In this document: positions 1 to 7,900 of the stretch, in pieces | How positions within the stretch are numbered: position 1 is the first letter of the stretch | How the letters are laid out: each line of letters opens with the position of its first letter | DNA from: Thauera sp. UBA6194 | Lineage (GTDB): Bacteria; Pseudomonadota; Gammaproteobacteria; Burkholderiales; Rhodocyclaceae | Direction: 5' to 3' | DNA length: 58,016 nucleotides | NCBI GenBank assembly: GCA_002422685.1 | Contig: DITC01000076.1 | Span: 1 to 58,016 of the forward strand | The notes under the pieces: generated by a model | What the model was told of the DNA's origin: nothing | What the model saw: only the letters and a program-made list of their open reading frames with translations | Database searches by the model: none | Translations under genes and position numbers: made by a program

Positions 1-20
1 TCGCCAAGATCATCGAGTAA
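1..20 (+). CDS. tuf: Elongation factor Tu, C-terminal end (partial)
   Basis: Only the last five sense codons (A-K-I-I-E) and a TAA stop are inside the window. This matches the conserved C-terminus of beta-proteobacterial EF-Tu, the GTPase that delivers aminoacyl-tRNA to the ribosome. Position just before rpsJ is the usual str-S10 junction, which supports the call more than the short peptide does. Confidence 0.8.
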
Positions 21-32
21 TCGATTCGATCG

Positions 33-60
33 AAGGGGTGTCTGCGTGCAGCCACCCCTT
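33..60 (+). terminator. Hairpin in the tuf-rpsJ gap (weak terminator or attenuator)
   Basis: An 8-bp stem AAGGGGTG/CACCCCTT encloses a second short stem CTGC/GCAG, giving an almost continuous hairpin. The following T run is short and interrupted, so complete termination is unlikely. It could act as a partial terminator or as an RNA-processing site between tuf and the S10 operon. Confidence 0.5.
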
Positions 61-111
61 TCCCGCTCTTTGCGCTCTTTTATTGCAGCATCGGCTCTTT
101 AGGAAAAAATC

Positions 112-423
112 ATGCAGAACCAGAAAATCCGCATCCGTCTGAAAGCTTTCGACTACCGCCTGATCGACCAGTCGGCGCTCGAGATCGTCGACACCGCCAA
201 GCGCACCGGCGCCGTGGTTCGTGGTCCCGTGCCGCTGCCCACGCGCATCGAGCGCTTCGACCTGCTGCGCTCGCCGCACGTGAACAAGGCTTCGCGCGAC
301 CAGATGGAAATCCGCACGCACCAGCGTCTGATGGACATCATCGACCCGACCGACAAGACGGTCGACGCGCTGATGAAGCTGGACCTCCCCGCGGGTGTGG
401 ATGTCGAGATCAAGCTCCAGTAA
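112..423 (+). CDS. rpsJ: 30S ribosomal protein S10 (NusE)
   Basis: 103 aa, the standard length. S10 binds the 30S head and, as NusE, joins antitermination complexes with NusB. The conserved central block with the motifs VVRGPVPLPT and SPHVNKASRDQ (about residues 36-66) is intact. AGGA lies upstream of the ATG. It is the first gene of the S10 operon and is separated from rplC by 112 nt that carry a promoter-like element. Confidence 0.98.
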   Translation: MQNQKIRIRLKAFDYRLIDQSALEIVDTAKRTGAVVRGPVPLPTRIERFDLLRSPHVNKASRDQMEIRTHQRLMDIIDPTDKTVDALMKLDLPAGVDVEIKLQ

Positions 424-434
424 GCAAACCCTGC

Positions 435-464
435 TTGCGGAAGTTTGGAACAGGCCGGTATAAT
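435..464 (+). promoter_or_regulatory. Sigma-70 promoter before rplC, -10 inside an inverted repeat
   Basis: TTGCGG (435-440) and a perfect TATAAT (459-464) are separated by 18 bp. The TATAAT is the loop of a 7-bp inverted repeat AGGCCGG/CCGGCCT (452-458 and 465-471), which is followed by T-rich sequence. The same bases could therefore serve as a promoter in DNA and as a weak hairpin in the rpsJ readthrough RNA. Confidence 0.6.
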
Positions 465-535
465 CCGGCCTTTGTGCCTTTTGGCGCATTAATTGTGACC
501 CCCGGTCAATCGCAACCGGGATTCAGGAGAAAAAA

Positions 536-1174
536 ATGAGTCTAGGCCTTGTAGGACGCAAGGTCGGCATGACTCGCATCTTCGCCGAGGATGGCAGGAC
601 CATCCCGGTGACGGTGCTTGACGTGTCGGACAATCGTGTGTCCCAGATCAAGACGGTCGAGACCGACGGCTATGCCGCGGTCCAGATCGCTTATGGCAAG
701 CGCCGCGCCAGCCGCATCACCAAGCCGGTCGCGGGTCATCTCGCCAAGGCGGGTGTCGAGCCCTGCCGCGGTATCACCGAGTTCCGCGTCGATGCCGAGC
801 AGGCAGGTGCGATGAACGCCGGTGATGCAGTCAGTGCGGATCTCTTCCAGGTTGGCCAGAAGGTCGACGTGACTGGTGTGACGATCGGCAAGGGCTTCTC
901 GGGTGCGATCAAGCGTCACAACTTCTCGTCGAACCGCGCCTCGCACGGTAACTCGATTTCGCACAACTCCGCCGGTTCGATCGGTATGGCCCAGGATCCG
1001 GGTCGTGTGTTCCCTGGTAAGCGCATGGCCGGCCAATACGGCAACGTCCAGTGCACCACGCAGGGTCTCGAGATCGTTCGCGTGGATGCCGAGCGCCAAC
1101 TCCTTCTCGTGAAGGGTGCGGTGCCGGGTGCCAAGGGTGGCGACGTCGTCGTCCGTCCGGCAGTCAAGGCCTGA
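536..1174 (+). CDS. rplC: 50S ribosomal protein L3
   Basis: 212 aa, an early-assembly 23S rRNA-binding protein near the peptidyl-transferase centre. The L3 signature with SHGNSISH and DPGRVFPGKRMAGQ (about residues 136-167) is intact. Gln153 sits where the E. coli residue methylated by PrmB is found (inference by alignment). Start is supported by AGGAG six to seven bases upstream. A hairpin CCCGGT/ACCGGG sits just before the ribosome binding site. Confidence 0.98.
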   Translation: MSLGLVGRKVGMTRIFAEDGRTIPVTVLDVSDNRVSQIKTVETDGYAAVQIAYGKRRASRITKPVAGHLAKAGVEPCRGITEFRVDAEQAGAMNAGDAVSADLFQVGQKVDVTGVTIGKGFSGAIKRHNFSSNRASHGNSISHNSAGSIGMAQDPGRVFPGKRMAGQYGNVQCTTQGLEIVRVDAERQLLLVKGAVPGAKGGDVVVRPAVKA

Positions 1175-1184
1175 GGAGCGCGCA

Positions 1185-1805
1185 ATGGAATTGAAACTCT
1201 TGAATGATCAAGGTCAGGCTGCATCGACGCTGCAGGCGTCTGATGTGCTGTTCGGCCGTGACTACAACGAAGCGCTGGTGCACCAGATCGTGACCGCCTA
1301 TGCTGCGAACGCCCGTTCGGGTAACCGCAAGCAGAAGGGTCGCGCCGAGATCGCGAAGTCGACGCGCAAGCCGTTCCGCCAGAAGGGTACGGGCAACGCC
1401 CGCGCCGGTATGGCGTCGAGCCCGCTGTGGCGCGGAGGCGGCAAGATCTTCCCGAATACGCCGGACGAGAACTTCAGCCAGAAGGTCAACCGCAAGATGT
1501 ATCGCGCCGGTGTGGCGACGATCCTCTCGCAGCTGGCGCGCGAAGACCGCCTGGCCGTGGTCGAAAGCTTCAGCGTCGAAGCGCCCAAGACCCGTCTTCT
1601 CTCGCAGAAGCTCAAGGGTATGGGTCTCGACTCCGTGCTGGTGATTACCGACGAACTGGACGAGAACCTGTTCCTGTCCTCGCGCAACCTGCACCACGTT
1701 CTGGTGCTGGATGTGAACGAGGCGGACCCGGTGTCGCTCGTGCGTTTCCCGAAGGTGCTGGTCACCAAGGGCGCGCTGGCGAAGATGGAGGAAGCGTGGC
1801 AATGA
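1185..1805 (+). CDS. rplD: 50S ribosomal protein L4
   Basis: 206 aa. In E. coli L4 also represses the S10 operon by acting on the rpsJ leader. The loop that reaches the exit tunnel is visible as QKGTGNARAG...WRGGGKIFP (about residues 66-90). I chose the ATG with GAGGAG just upstream, because the longer frame reads back into rplC. The stop overlaps the rplW start in an ATGA, which indicates translational coupling. Confidence 0.97.
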   Translation: MELKLLNDQGQAASTLQASDVLFGRDYNEALVHQIVTAYAANARSGNRKQKGRAEIAKSTRKPFRQKGTGNARAGMASSPLWRGGGKIFPNTPDENFSQKVNRKMYRAGVATILSQLAREDRLAVVESFSVEAPKTRLLSQKLKGMGLDSVLVITDELDENLFLSSRNLHHVLVLDVNEADPVSLVRFPKVLVTKGALAKMEEAWQ

Positions 1806-2107
1806 GCACGATCAGTCAGGAACGTCTGCTGCAGGTGTTGCTCGCCCCGCAGATCTCCGAGAAGGCGACTTACGTCGCCGACAAGAACGAGCAGGTGGTG
1901 TTCAAGGTCGCCTCCGACGCATCCAAGCCCGAAGTGAAGGCGGCGGTCGAGTCGCTGTTCAAGGTCGAGGTGAAGTCGGTCCAGATCCTGAACGTCAAGG
2001 GCAAGGCCAAGCGCTTTGGCAAGACCATGGGTCGTCGCAAGGACTGGAAAAAGGCTTTTGTCTGCCTCAAGCCCGGCCAGGAAATCAACTTTGCGGCTGG
2101 GGAGTGA
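1802..2107 (+). CDS. rplW: 50S ribosomal protein L23
   Basis: 101 aa, typical for proteobacteria. L23 lines the tunnel exit and is the docking site for trigger factor and SRP. The N-terminal motif LLQVLLAPQISEKAT and the conserved VKSVQILNVKGKAKR block are present. It is translationally coupled to rplD by a 4-nt overlap and followed by rplB after 6 nt. Confidence 0.97.
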   Translation: MSTISQERLLQVLLAPQISEKATYVADKNEQVVFKVASDASKPEVKAAVESLFKVEVKSVQILNVKGKAKRFGKTMGRRKDWKKAFVCLKPGQEINFAAGE

Positions 2108-2113
2108 TAGATC

Positions 2114-2941
2114 ATGGCAATCGTAAAACTCAAGCCTACGTCTGCTGGTCGTCGTGCCCAGGTGAAGGTGGTCAATCCCGATCTGTACAAGGGACGCCCC
2201 GTCGCCGCGCTGGTCGAGAAGCAGAGCAAGAACGCCGGTCGTAACAACAACGGCCGCATTACCGTCCGTCACCAGGGCGGTGGTCACAAGCAGCACTATC
2301 GTCTGGTCGATTTTCGCCGTAACAAGGACGGGATTCCGGCCAAGGTCGAGCGTATCGAGTACGACCCCAATCGTTCGGCGCACATCGCACTGCTGTGCTA
2401 TGCCGACGGTGAGCGCCGTTACATCATCGCGCCGCGTGGTGTCGAGGTCGGCCAGCAGTTGATCAGCGGCTCGGAAGCGCCGATCAAGCCGGGTAACGCC
2501 CTGCCGATCCGCAACATTCCGGTCGGTTCGACGATTCACTGCATCGAGATGGTGCCTGGCAAGGGTGCCCAGCTCGCACGTGCCGCGGGGACTTCGGTTC
2601 AGCTGCTGGCGCGCGAAGGCACCTACGCGCAGCTTCGTCTGCGTTCGGGTGAAATCCGTCGCGTGCATGTCGAGTGCCGCGCCACCATCGGCGAGGTCGG
2701 CAACGAAGAGCACGGTCTGCGCAAGATCGGCAAGGCGGGTGCGAACCGCTGGCGTGGTATCCGCCCGACCGTCCGCGGCGTGGCGATGAACCCGGTCGAT
2801 CACCCGCATGGCGGTGGTGAAGGCCGTACTGGCGAAGCGCGCGAGCCGGTGAGCCCGTGGGGCACGCCGAGCAAGGGTTATCGGACGCGCTCGAACAAGC
2901 GCACCGACAACATGATCGTGCAGCGTCGTCACAAGCGTTAA
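2114..2941 (+). CDS. rplB: 50S ribosomal protein L2
   Basis: 275 aa, the usual length. L2 is essential for subunit association and peptidyl transfer. The GGGHKQHYR motif and the C-terminal signature MNPVDHPHGGGEG (about residues 225-237), which contains the conserved functionally important histidine, are both present. It follows rplW by 6 nt in the S10 operon. Confidence 0.98.
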   Translation: MAIVKLKPTSAGRRAQVKVVNPDLYKGRPVAALVEKQSKNAGRNNNGRITVRHQGGGHKQHYRLVDFRRNKDGIPAKVERIEYDPNRSAHIALLCYADGERRYIIAPRGVEVGQQLISGSEAPIKPGNALPIRNIPVGSTIHCIEMVPGKGAQLARAAGTSVQLLAREGTYAQLRLRSGEIRRVHVECRATIGEVGNEEHGLRKIGKAGANRWRGIRPTVRGVAMNPVDHPHGGGEGRTGEAREPVSPWGTPSKGYRTRSNKRTDNMIVQRRHKR

Positions 2942-2951
2942 GGGGTAAAAG

Positions 2952-3227
2952 ATGGCACGTTCTATCAAGAAAGGCCCGTTCATCGACGCGCACCTGCTCA
3001 AGAAGGTCGACGCGGCACGGACGAGCAACGACAAGCGCCCGGTCAAGACCTGGTCGCGTCGCTCCACGGTTCTGCCCGATTTCATCGGTCTCACGATCGC
3101 GGTGCACAACGGCAAGCAGCACATCCCGGTGTTCGTGACCGAGAACATGGTCGGTCACAAGCTGGGCGAATTCGCGCTGACGCGTACCTTCAAGGGTCAC
3201 GCCGCCAGCAAGAAAGCCAAGCGTTAA
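2952..3227 (+). CDS. rpsS: 30S ribosomal protein S19
   Basis: 91 aa. S19 forms a complex with S13 in the 30S head near the A-site tRNA. The start RSIKKGPF and the C-terminal signature GHKLGEFALTRTFKGH are canonical. GGGG/AAAAG lies before the ATG, and spacing to both neighbours is about 10 nt. Confidence 0.98.
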   Translation: MARSIKKGPFIDAHLLKKVDAARTSNDKRPVKTWSRRSTVLPDFIGLTIAVHNGKQHIPVFVTENMVGHKLGEFALTRTFKGHAASKKAKR

Positions 3228-3236
3228 GGGGGCGAC

Positions 3237-3566
3237 ATGGAAACCAAAGCAATTCTCCGTGGCGTTCGCCTGTCGGCTCAGAAGGGCCGCCTTGTTGCTG
3301 ACCTGGTTCGTGGCAAGCCCGTCGATCAGGCGCTCAACACGCTGGCCTTCTCGCCCAAAAAAGGCGCGAAGATCATCCGCAAGGTGCTCGAGTCGGCGAT
3401 CGCCAACGCCGAGCACAACGACGGCGCCGACATCGACACGCTGAAGGTCAAGACCATTCACGTGGAAGAGGGCATGACGCTGAAGCGCTTCACGGCGCGC
3501 GCGAAGGGTCGCGGTAACCGCATCCTCAAGCCCACCTGCCACGTCTACGTGACTGTTGGCGAGTAA
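3237..3566 (+). CDS. rplV: 50S ribosomal protein L22
   Basis: 109 aa. L22 contacts all 23S domains, and its beta-hairpin lines the exit tunnel at the macrolide-sensitive constriction. The hairpin region EEGMTLKRFTARAKGRGNRI (about residues 78-97) is intact with no deletion of the type linked to macrolide resistance, so it appears wild type. Confidence 0.98.
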   Translation: METKAILRGVRLSAQKGRLVADLVRGKPVDQALNTLAFSPKKGAKIIRKVLESAIANAEHNDGADIDTLKVKTIHVEEGMTLKRFTARAKGRGNRILKPTCHVYVTVGE

Positions 3567-3575
3567 GGAGTAAAC

Positions 3576-4343
3576 ATGGGTCAGAAAATCCATCCCACTG
3601 GCTTCCGCCTCGCCGTCACGCGTGACTGGGGTTCGCGCTGGTTCGCTTCCAGCAAGGACTTCCCGGGCATGCTGCACGAGGACCTGAAGGTTCGTGATTA
3701 CCTGAAGAAGCGCCTGTCGCACGCTTCCGTGGCGCGCGTCGTCATCGAGCGCCCCGCCAAGAACGCGCGCATCACGCTGTTCAGCGCCCGTCCGGGTGTC
3801 GTCATCGGCAAGAAGGGCGAGGACATCGAGGCGCTCAAGCGTGATCTGCAAAAGATCATGGGCGTGCCGGTGCACGTGAATATCGAGGAAGTGCGCAAGC
3901 CCGAACTCGACGCCAAGCTCATCGCCGATTCGATCGCCCAGCAGCTCGAGAAGCGCATCATGTTCCGCCGCGCCATGAAGCGCGCGATGCAGAACGCGAT
4001 GCGACTTGGTGCCCAGGGCATCAAGATCATGAGCTCGGGACGCCTGAACGGTGCCGAGATCGCACGTACCGAGTGGTATCGCGAAGGTCGTGTGCCGCTG
4101 CACACCCTGCGCGCCAACATCGATTACGGTGTTTCGGAAGCGAAGACCACCTACGGCATCATCGGTATCAAGGTGTGGGTATACAAGGGCGAGATGCTCG
4201 GTCGCAACGAGCAGCCCGTCGCCGCCGAACCCGAAGCCGACAACCGCCGTGGCCGCCGTGGCGCGCCGCGCGACGGTGAGCGTCCGGGTCGTCGTCCCGC
4301 CCGTCGTGGCGAAGGCCGGCAAGAAGAAAGCAGGAGTGAATGA
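3576..4343 (+). CDS. rpsC: 30S ribosomal protein S3
   Basis: 255 aa, slightly longer than E. coli S3 (233 aa) because of an Arg/Gly-rich C-terminal tail after about residue 212. The type II KH domain with the GXXG-like element VVIGKKGEDIE (about residues 69-79) and the C-terminal S3 domain are present. S3 lines the mRNA entry tunnel and helps unwind structured mRNA. Its TGA overlaps the rplP start region. Confidence 0.98.
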   Translation: MGQKIHPTGFRLAVTRDWGSRWFASSKDFPGMLHEDLKVRDYLKKRLSHASVARVVIERPAKNARITLFSARPGVVIGKKGEDIEALKRDLQKIMGVPVHVNIEEVRKPELDAKLIADSIAQQLEKRIMFRRAMKRAMQNAMRLGAQGIKIMSSGRLNGAEIARTEWYREGRVPLHTLRANIDYGVSEAKTTYGIIGIKVWVYKGEMLGRNEQPVAAEPEADNRRGRRGAPRDGERPGRRPARRGEGRQEESRSE

Positions 4344-4759
4344 TGCTGCAGCCGACTAGAAGGAAATATCGGAAGGAGCAGAAGGGTCGCAACACCGGCA
4401 TCGCCACGCGTGGTGCCAAGGTGTCCTTCGGCGAATACGGCCTCAAGGCCGTGGGCCGCGGTCGCCTGACCGCGCGCCAGATCGAGTCGGCTCGTCGTGC
4501 CATGACGCGCCACATCAAGCGCGGCGGCCGCATCTGGATTCGCATTTTCCCGGACAAGCCGATCTCGAAGAAGCCGGCTGAAGTCCGTATGGGTAACGGT
4601 AAGGGTAACCCCGAGTACTGGGTCGCAGAGATCCAGCCGGGCAAGGTGCTCTACGAGATGGACGGGGTGGACGAGGCCCTCGCACGCGAAGCCTTCCGGC
4701 TTGCCGCTGCGAAGCTGCCGATCGAGACCGTGTTCGTTACCCGTCAGATTGGGGGTTGA
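4343..4759 (+). CDS. rplP: 50S ribosomal protein L16
   Basis: 138 aa. L16 organises the A-site and peptidyl-transferase region. The canonical start MLQPTRRKYRKEQKGRN identifies the second of two adjacent ATG codons (4340 and 4343) as the real one. It overlaps the rpsC stop by one base. A strong GGAG sits in the rpsC tail upstream. The GRGRLTARQIE and RIFPDKPISKKP motifs are intact. Confidence 0.97.
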   Translation: MLQPTRRKYRKEQKGRNTGIATRGAKVSFGEYGLKAVGRGRLTARQIESARRAMTRHIKRGGRIWIRIFPDKPISKKPAEVRMGNGKGNPEYWVAEIQPGKVLYEMDGVDEALAREAFRLAAAKLPIETVFVTRQIGG

Positions 4760-4761
4760 AC

Positions 4762-4956
4762 ATGAAGGCTACCGAACTCCGCGCCAAGAGCGCAGATGAG
4801 TTGAACAAGGAGCTGCTCGAGCTGCTCAAGGCGCAGTTCTCGCTGCGCATGCAGAACGCTACGCAGCAGCTGGGCAATACGAGTCAGATCGGGAAGGTGC
4901 GGCGCGATATCGCGCGTGTGCGTACCATCCTGCGCGAAAAGGCGGGTCAGCAATGA
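4762..4956 (+). CDS. rpmC: 50S ribosomal protein L29
   Basis: 64 aa, a small two-helix protein beside L23 at the tunnel exit. The start MKATELRAKSADELNKEL is typical, and the in-frame TTG six bases earlier is less likely. The stop overlaps the rpsQ start in ATGA. Confidence 0.97.
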   Translation: MKATELRAKSADELNKELLELLKAQFSLRMQNATQQLGNTSQIGKVRRDIARVRTILREKAGQQ

Positions 4957-5222
4957 GCGAACAGGTCGAAAAGGTTCGCCGCGCGCTGGTTGGGCGTGTG
5001 GTGAGCGACAAGATGCAGAAGACGGTGACCGTTCTGGTCGAACGCCGGGTCAAGCACCCGCTGTACGGCAAGATCATCACGCGTTCGGCTAAATATCACG
5101 CTCACGTCGAAGACGGTGTCGCGGCTCAGGGCGATCTCGTCGAGATCGAGGAATGCCGCCCGATCTCGCGCACCAAGACCTGGCGGGTCGCCAAGGTGCT
5201 CGAGAAAGCACGCATCATCTGA
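4953..5222 (+). CDS. rpsQ: 30S ribosomal protein S17
   Basis: 89 aa, an OB-fold primary 16S rRNA-binding protein. The signature KTVTVLVERRVKHPLYGKII (about residues 25-44) is intact. It is the last gene of the S10 block. A 154-nt gap with its own promoter follows before rplN. Confidence 0.98.
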   Translation: MSEQVEKVRRALVGRVVSDKMQKTVTVLVERRVKHPLYGKIITRSAKYHAHVEDGVAAQGDLVEIEECRPISRTKTWRVAKVLEKARII

Positions 5223-5256
5223 TTCAGAGTTACTGGCAGGTTGCAAAATAAACAGC

Positions 5257-5285
5257 TTGGCGCTTCGGCGTCAGGCTGTTATAAT
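5257..5285 (+). promoter_or_regulatory. Sigma-70 promoter of the spc operon
   Basis: TTGGCG (5257-5262), a 17-bp spacer and a perfect TATAAT (5280-5285) lie in the rpsQ-rplN gap. The predicted transcript has a leader of about 85 nt before rplN. This is one of the best consensus matches in the window and indicates that the S10 and spc blocks can be transcribed separately. Confidence 0.75.
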
Positions 5286-5376
5286 TTTGCCTCTTTGCTC
5301 CGGGGCTCGCTCGGGGCATCCTACCCTGACGGGTTCCAAGACTGTCCGCGCATGCGGGATAAGTTGGAGATATTTC

Positions 5377-5745
5377 ATGATTCAAATGCAGTCCAGGCTG
5401 GACGTCGCCGATAACTCCGGCGCGCGCTCGGTGATGTGCATCAAGGTCCTGGGTGGTTCGAAGCGTCGCTATGCCGGCGTGGGCGACATCATCAAGGTCA
5501 CCGTGAAAGATGCGGCGCCGCGCGGTCGTGCCAAGAAAGGTGACGTGTACAACGCGGTCGTCGTGCGCACTGCCAAGGGTGTTCGTCGTCCCGACGGTTC
5601 GCTCATCAAGTTCGACAACAACGCGGCCGTGCTTCTGAACAACAAGCTCGAGCCGATCGGCACCCGCATCTTCGGGCCGGTCACGCGTGAGCTGCGCACC
5701 GAGCGGTTCATGAAGATCGTCTCGCTGGCGCCTGAAGTGCTCTGA
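5377..5745 (+). CDS. rplN: 50S ribosomal protein L14
   Basis: 122 aa, the invariant family length, starting MIQMQSRLDVADNSGA. L14 forms the intersubunit bridge with 16S helix 14. TTGGAGA lies 6-12 bases upstream of the ATG. The upstream extension of the frame contains no conserved sequence and was left out. Confidence 0.98.
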   Translation: MIQMQSRLDVADNSGARSVMCIKVLGGSKRRYAGVGDIIKVTVKDAAPRGRAKKGDVYNAVVVRTAKGVRRPDGSLIKFDNNAAVLLNNKLEPIGTRIFGPVTRELRTERFMKIVSLAPEVL

Positions 5746-5756
5746 GGAGTCGATAG

Positions 5757-6074
5757 ATGAACAAGATCCGCAAGGGTGATGAGGTTTTGGTGCTGACGGG
5801 CAAGGATCGCGGCCGTCGCGGTACCGTGCTGCGCCGCGTTGATGATGAGCGCGTCGTGGTCGAGGGTGTCAATCGTGTGAAGAAGCACGTGCGCCCGAAC
5901 CCGCTGAAGGGTGAAGTGGGTGGCATCGTCGAGAAAGAGATGCCGATCCATGTGTCGAACGTCGCGCTGTTCAATCCCGCCACCCAGAAGGGTGAACGTG
6001 TCGGGATCAAGACGCTTGAAGATGGCCGCAAGGTGCGTTTCTTCAAGTCGAACGGCGAGCTGGTGAACGCCTAA
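5757..6074 (+). CDS. rplX: 50S ribosomal protein L24
   Basis: 105 aa, one of the two assembly-initiator proteins of the large subunit. The KOW motif appears as KGDEVLVLTGKDRGRRGTVL (about residues 5-24). It is separated by 11 nt from rplN with GAGGAG before the start. Confidence 0.98.
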   Translation: MNKIRKGDEVLVLTGKDRGRRGTVLRRVDDERVVVEGVNRVKKHVRPNPLKGEVGGIVEKEMPIHVSNVALFNPATQKGERVGIKTLEDGRKVRFFKSNGELVNA

Positions 6075-6083
6075 GGAGTGACG

Positions 6084-6623
6084 ATGGCTCGCTTGCAACA
6101 AGTTTACAAGGACGAAGTCGCGCCTGCGCTCAAGCAGCAGTTCGGCTACAAGTCCGTGATGGAAGTGCCGCGCATCACCAAGATCACCCTCAACATGGGT
6201 GTCGGTGAGGCTGTCGGTGACAAGAAGATTCTCGAGCACGCCCTCGGCGACATGACCAAGATCGCCGGTCAGAAGCCGGTGTCCACGAAGGCGCGCAAGT
6301 CGATCGCGGGTTTCAAGATCCGTGACGGCTACCCGATCGGCTGCATGGTCACGCTGCGTGGTCCGCGCATGTTCGAGTTTCTCGATCGCCTGATCACGAT
6401 TGCCCTGCCGCGTGTGCGCGACTTCCGCGGAATCGCGTCCAAGGGTTTCGATGGTCGTGGCAACTACAACCTCGGTGTCAAGGAGCAGATCATTTTCCCT
6501 GAGATCGAGTACGACAAGATCGATGCGCTGCGCGGTATGAACATCAGCATCACGACGACGGCTAAGACCGACGAGGAAGCCCGTGCGCTTCTCGGCGCGT
6601 TCAAGTTCCCGTTCAAGAATTGA
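6084..6623 (+). CDS. rplE: 50S ribosomal protein L5
   Basis: 179 aa. L5 binds 5S rRNA and contacts P-site tRNA. The ATG at 6084 (MARLQQVYKDE) is preceded by AAGGAG at good spacing; an earlier GTG at 6078 overlaps that ribosome binding site and was rejected. The L5 signature TKITLNMGVGEA and the conserved GCMVTLRG element are present. Confidence 0.97.
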   Translation: MARLQQVYKDEVAPALKQQFGYKSVMEVPRITKITLNMGVGEAVGDKKILEHALGDMTKIAGQKPVSTKARKSIAGFKIRDGYPIGCMVTLRGPRMFEFLDRLITIALPRVRDFRGIASKGFDGRGNYNLGVKEQIIFPEIEYDKIDALRGMNISITTTAKTDEEARALLGAFKFPFKN

Positions 6624-6630
6624 GGGTGAT

Positions 6631-6936
6631 ATGGCGAAACTCGCTCTGATCAACCGCGAAGCAAAGCGCGCGAAGCTGGTGGAAAAGTTCGCAGCCAAGC
6701 GTGCCGCGCTGGTCGCAACCGTCAAGGACACCAGTCTGTCCGAAGAAGAACGCATGGCTGCCCGGCTGGCCCTGCAGCAACTGCCTCGCAACGCCAACCC
6801 CACGCGCCAACGCAACCGTTGCGCGCTGACCGGGCGTCCGCGTGGCGTGTTCCGCAAGTTCGGTCTGTGCCGCAACAAGCTGCGCGAGATCGCTTTCCGC
6901 GGTGAAGTGCCTGGCATGACCAAGGCGAGCTGGTAA
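6631..6936 (+). CDS. rpsN: 30S ribosomal protein S14, long zinc-free form
   Basis: 101 aa, the long form. It lacks the CXXC pairs of the short zinc-binding S14; only two cysteines remain, in CALTGRPRG and GLCRNKLRE. The family signature NRCALTGRPRGVFRKFGLCR is intact at about residues 63-82. The ATG follows GAGGGTGAT. Longer upstream reading frame is rplE in another frame. Confidence 0.97.
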   Translation: MAKLALINREAKRAKLVEKFAAKRAALVATVKDTSLSEEERMAARLALQQLPRNANPTRQRNRCALTGRPRGVFRKFGLCRNKLREIAFRGEVPGMTKASW

Positions 6937-6949
6937 GGAGAATTCGAAG

Positions 6950-7345
6950 ATGAGTATGTCCGATCCGATCGCCGACATGCTGACGCGTATCCGCAATGGC
7001 CAGCAGGCCCAGAAGGTGTCGGTTTCGATGCCCTCTTCCAAGCTGAAGGTTGCGATCGCCAAGGTATTGCAGGACGAAGGTTATATCGACAGCTTTGCCG
7101 TGACCGATGCGTCGGGCAAGCCGTCCCTTGATGTCACGCTGAAGTACTACGCCGGCCGCCCGGTGATCGAGCGCCTCGAGCGCGTGAGCCGTCCCGGTCT
7201 GCGCGTCTACAAGGGTAGCGACGATCTGCCGCGCGTGATGAACGGCCTTGGTGTGGCCATTGTTTCGACGCCGCGTGGCGTGATGACCGATCGCTCGGCG
7301 CGTAACAATCGCGTTGGTGGCGAAGTTATCTGCCTGGTCGCCTAA
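6950..7345 (+). CDS. rpsH: 30S ribosomal protein S8
   Basis: 131 aa. It starts MSMSDPIADMLTRIRN, the usual beta-proteobacterial form, with AAGGAG nine bases upstream. S8 nucleates the 30S platform and in E. coli represses the spc operon by binding its rplE-proximal mRNA. The C-terminal signature STPRGVMTDRSAR is intact. Confidence 0.98.
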   Translation: MSMSDPIADMLTRIRNGQQAQKVSVSMPSSKLKVAIAKVLQDEGYIDSFAVTDASGKPSLDVTLKYYAGRPVIERLERVSRPGLRVYKGSDDLPRVMNGLGVAIVSTPRGVMTDRSARNNRVGGEVICLVA

Positions 7346-7355
7346 GGGGGGTACG

Positions 7356-7889
7356 ATGTCTCGTGTAGCCAAGAATCCGGTGGCGATCCCGCAGGGCGTG
7401 GAAGTGATGATTTCCGACGCCGAGATCGCCGTGAAGGGCCCGCTGGGCACCTTGCGCCAGGCGCTTACCGGTGCGGTCGATGTTGTTCGCGAAGGCGACA
7501 GCATCGTGTGCCGCGCTCGTGAAGGCGAGGTGAGCGGCCGGGCGATGTCCGGTACGGTGCGTGCGCTGGTCAACAACATGGTGACCGGTGTCAGCAAGGG
7601 CTTCGAGCGCAAGCTCCAACTCGTGGGCGTGGGTTATCGCGCCCAGGCTCAGGGCGACAAGCTCAACCTTTCGCTCGGCTTCTCGCATCCGGTGGTGCAC
7701 CAGATGCCGGAAGGCGTGAAGGTCGAAACGCCCACGCAGACCGAGATCGTGATCAAGGGTGCCGACAAGCAGCAGGTCGGTCAGGTCGCTGCCGAGGTGC
7801 GGGCCTACCGCGCTCCCGAACCCTACAAGGGCAAGGGCGTCCGTTATTCGGACGAAGTGGTGGTGCTTAAGGAAACCAAGAAGAAGTAA
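7356..7889 (+). CDS. rplF: 50S ribosomal protein L6
   Basis: 177 aa, two repeated L6 domains (about residues 11-82 and 90-165). L6 sits at the factor-binding base near the sarcin-ricin loop. The ATG (MSRVAKNPV) is preceded by AAGGGGGG. The signature PEPYKGKGVRYSDE is near the C-terminus. Confidence 0.98.
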   Translation: MSRVAKNPVAIPQGVEVMISDAEIAVKGPLGTLRQALTGAVDVVREGDSIVCRAREGEVSGRAMSGTVRALVNNMVTGVSKGFERKLQLVGVGYRAQAQGDKLNLSLGFSHPVVHQMPEGVKVETPTQTEIVIKGADKQQVGQVAAEVRAYRAPEPYKGKGVRYSDEVVVLKETKKK

Positions 7890-7900
7890 GGCGGTTCGTC

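Noticed and set aside
1298..4322. Two frames of over 600 codons on the minus strand under the S10 operon
   Set aside because: Shadows of ribosomal protein genes, which are certain on the plus strand.
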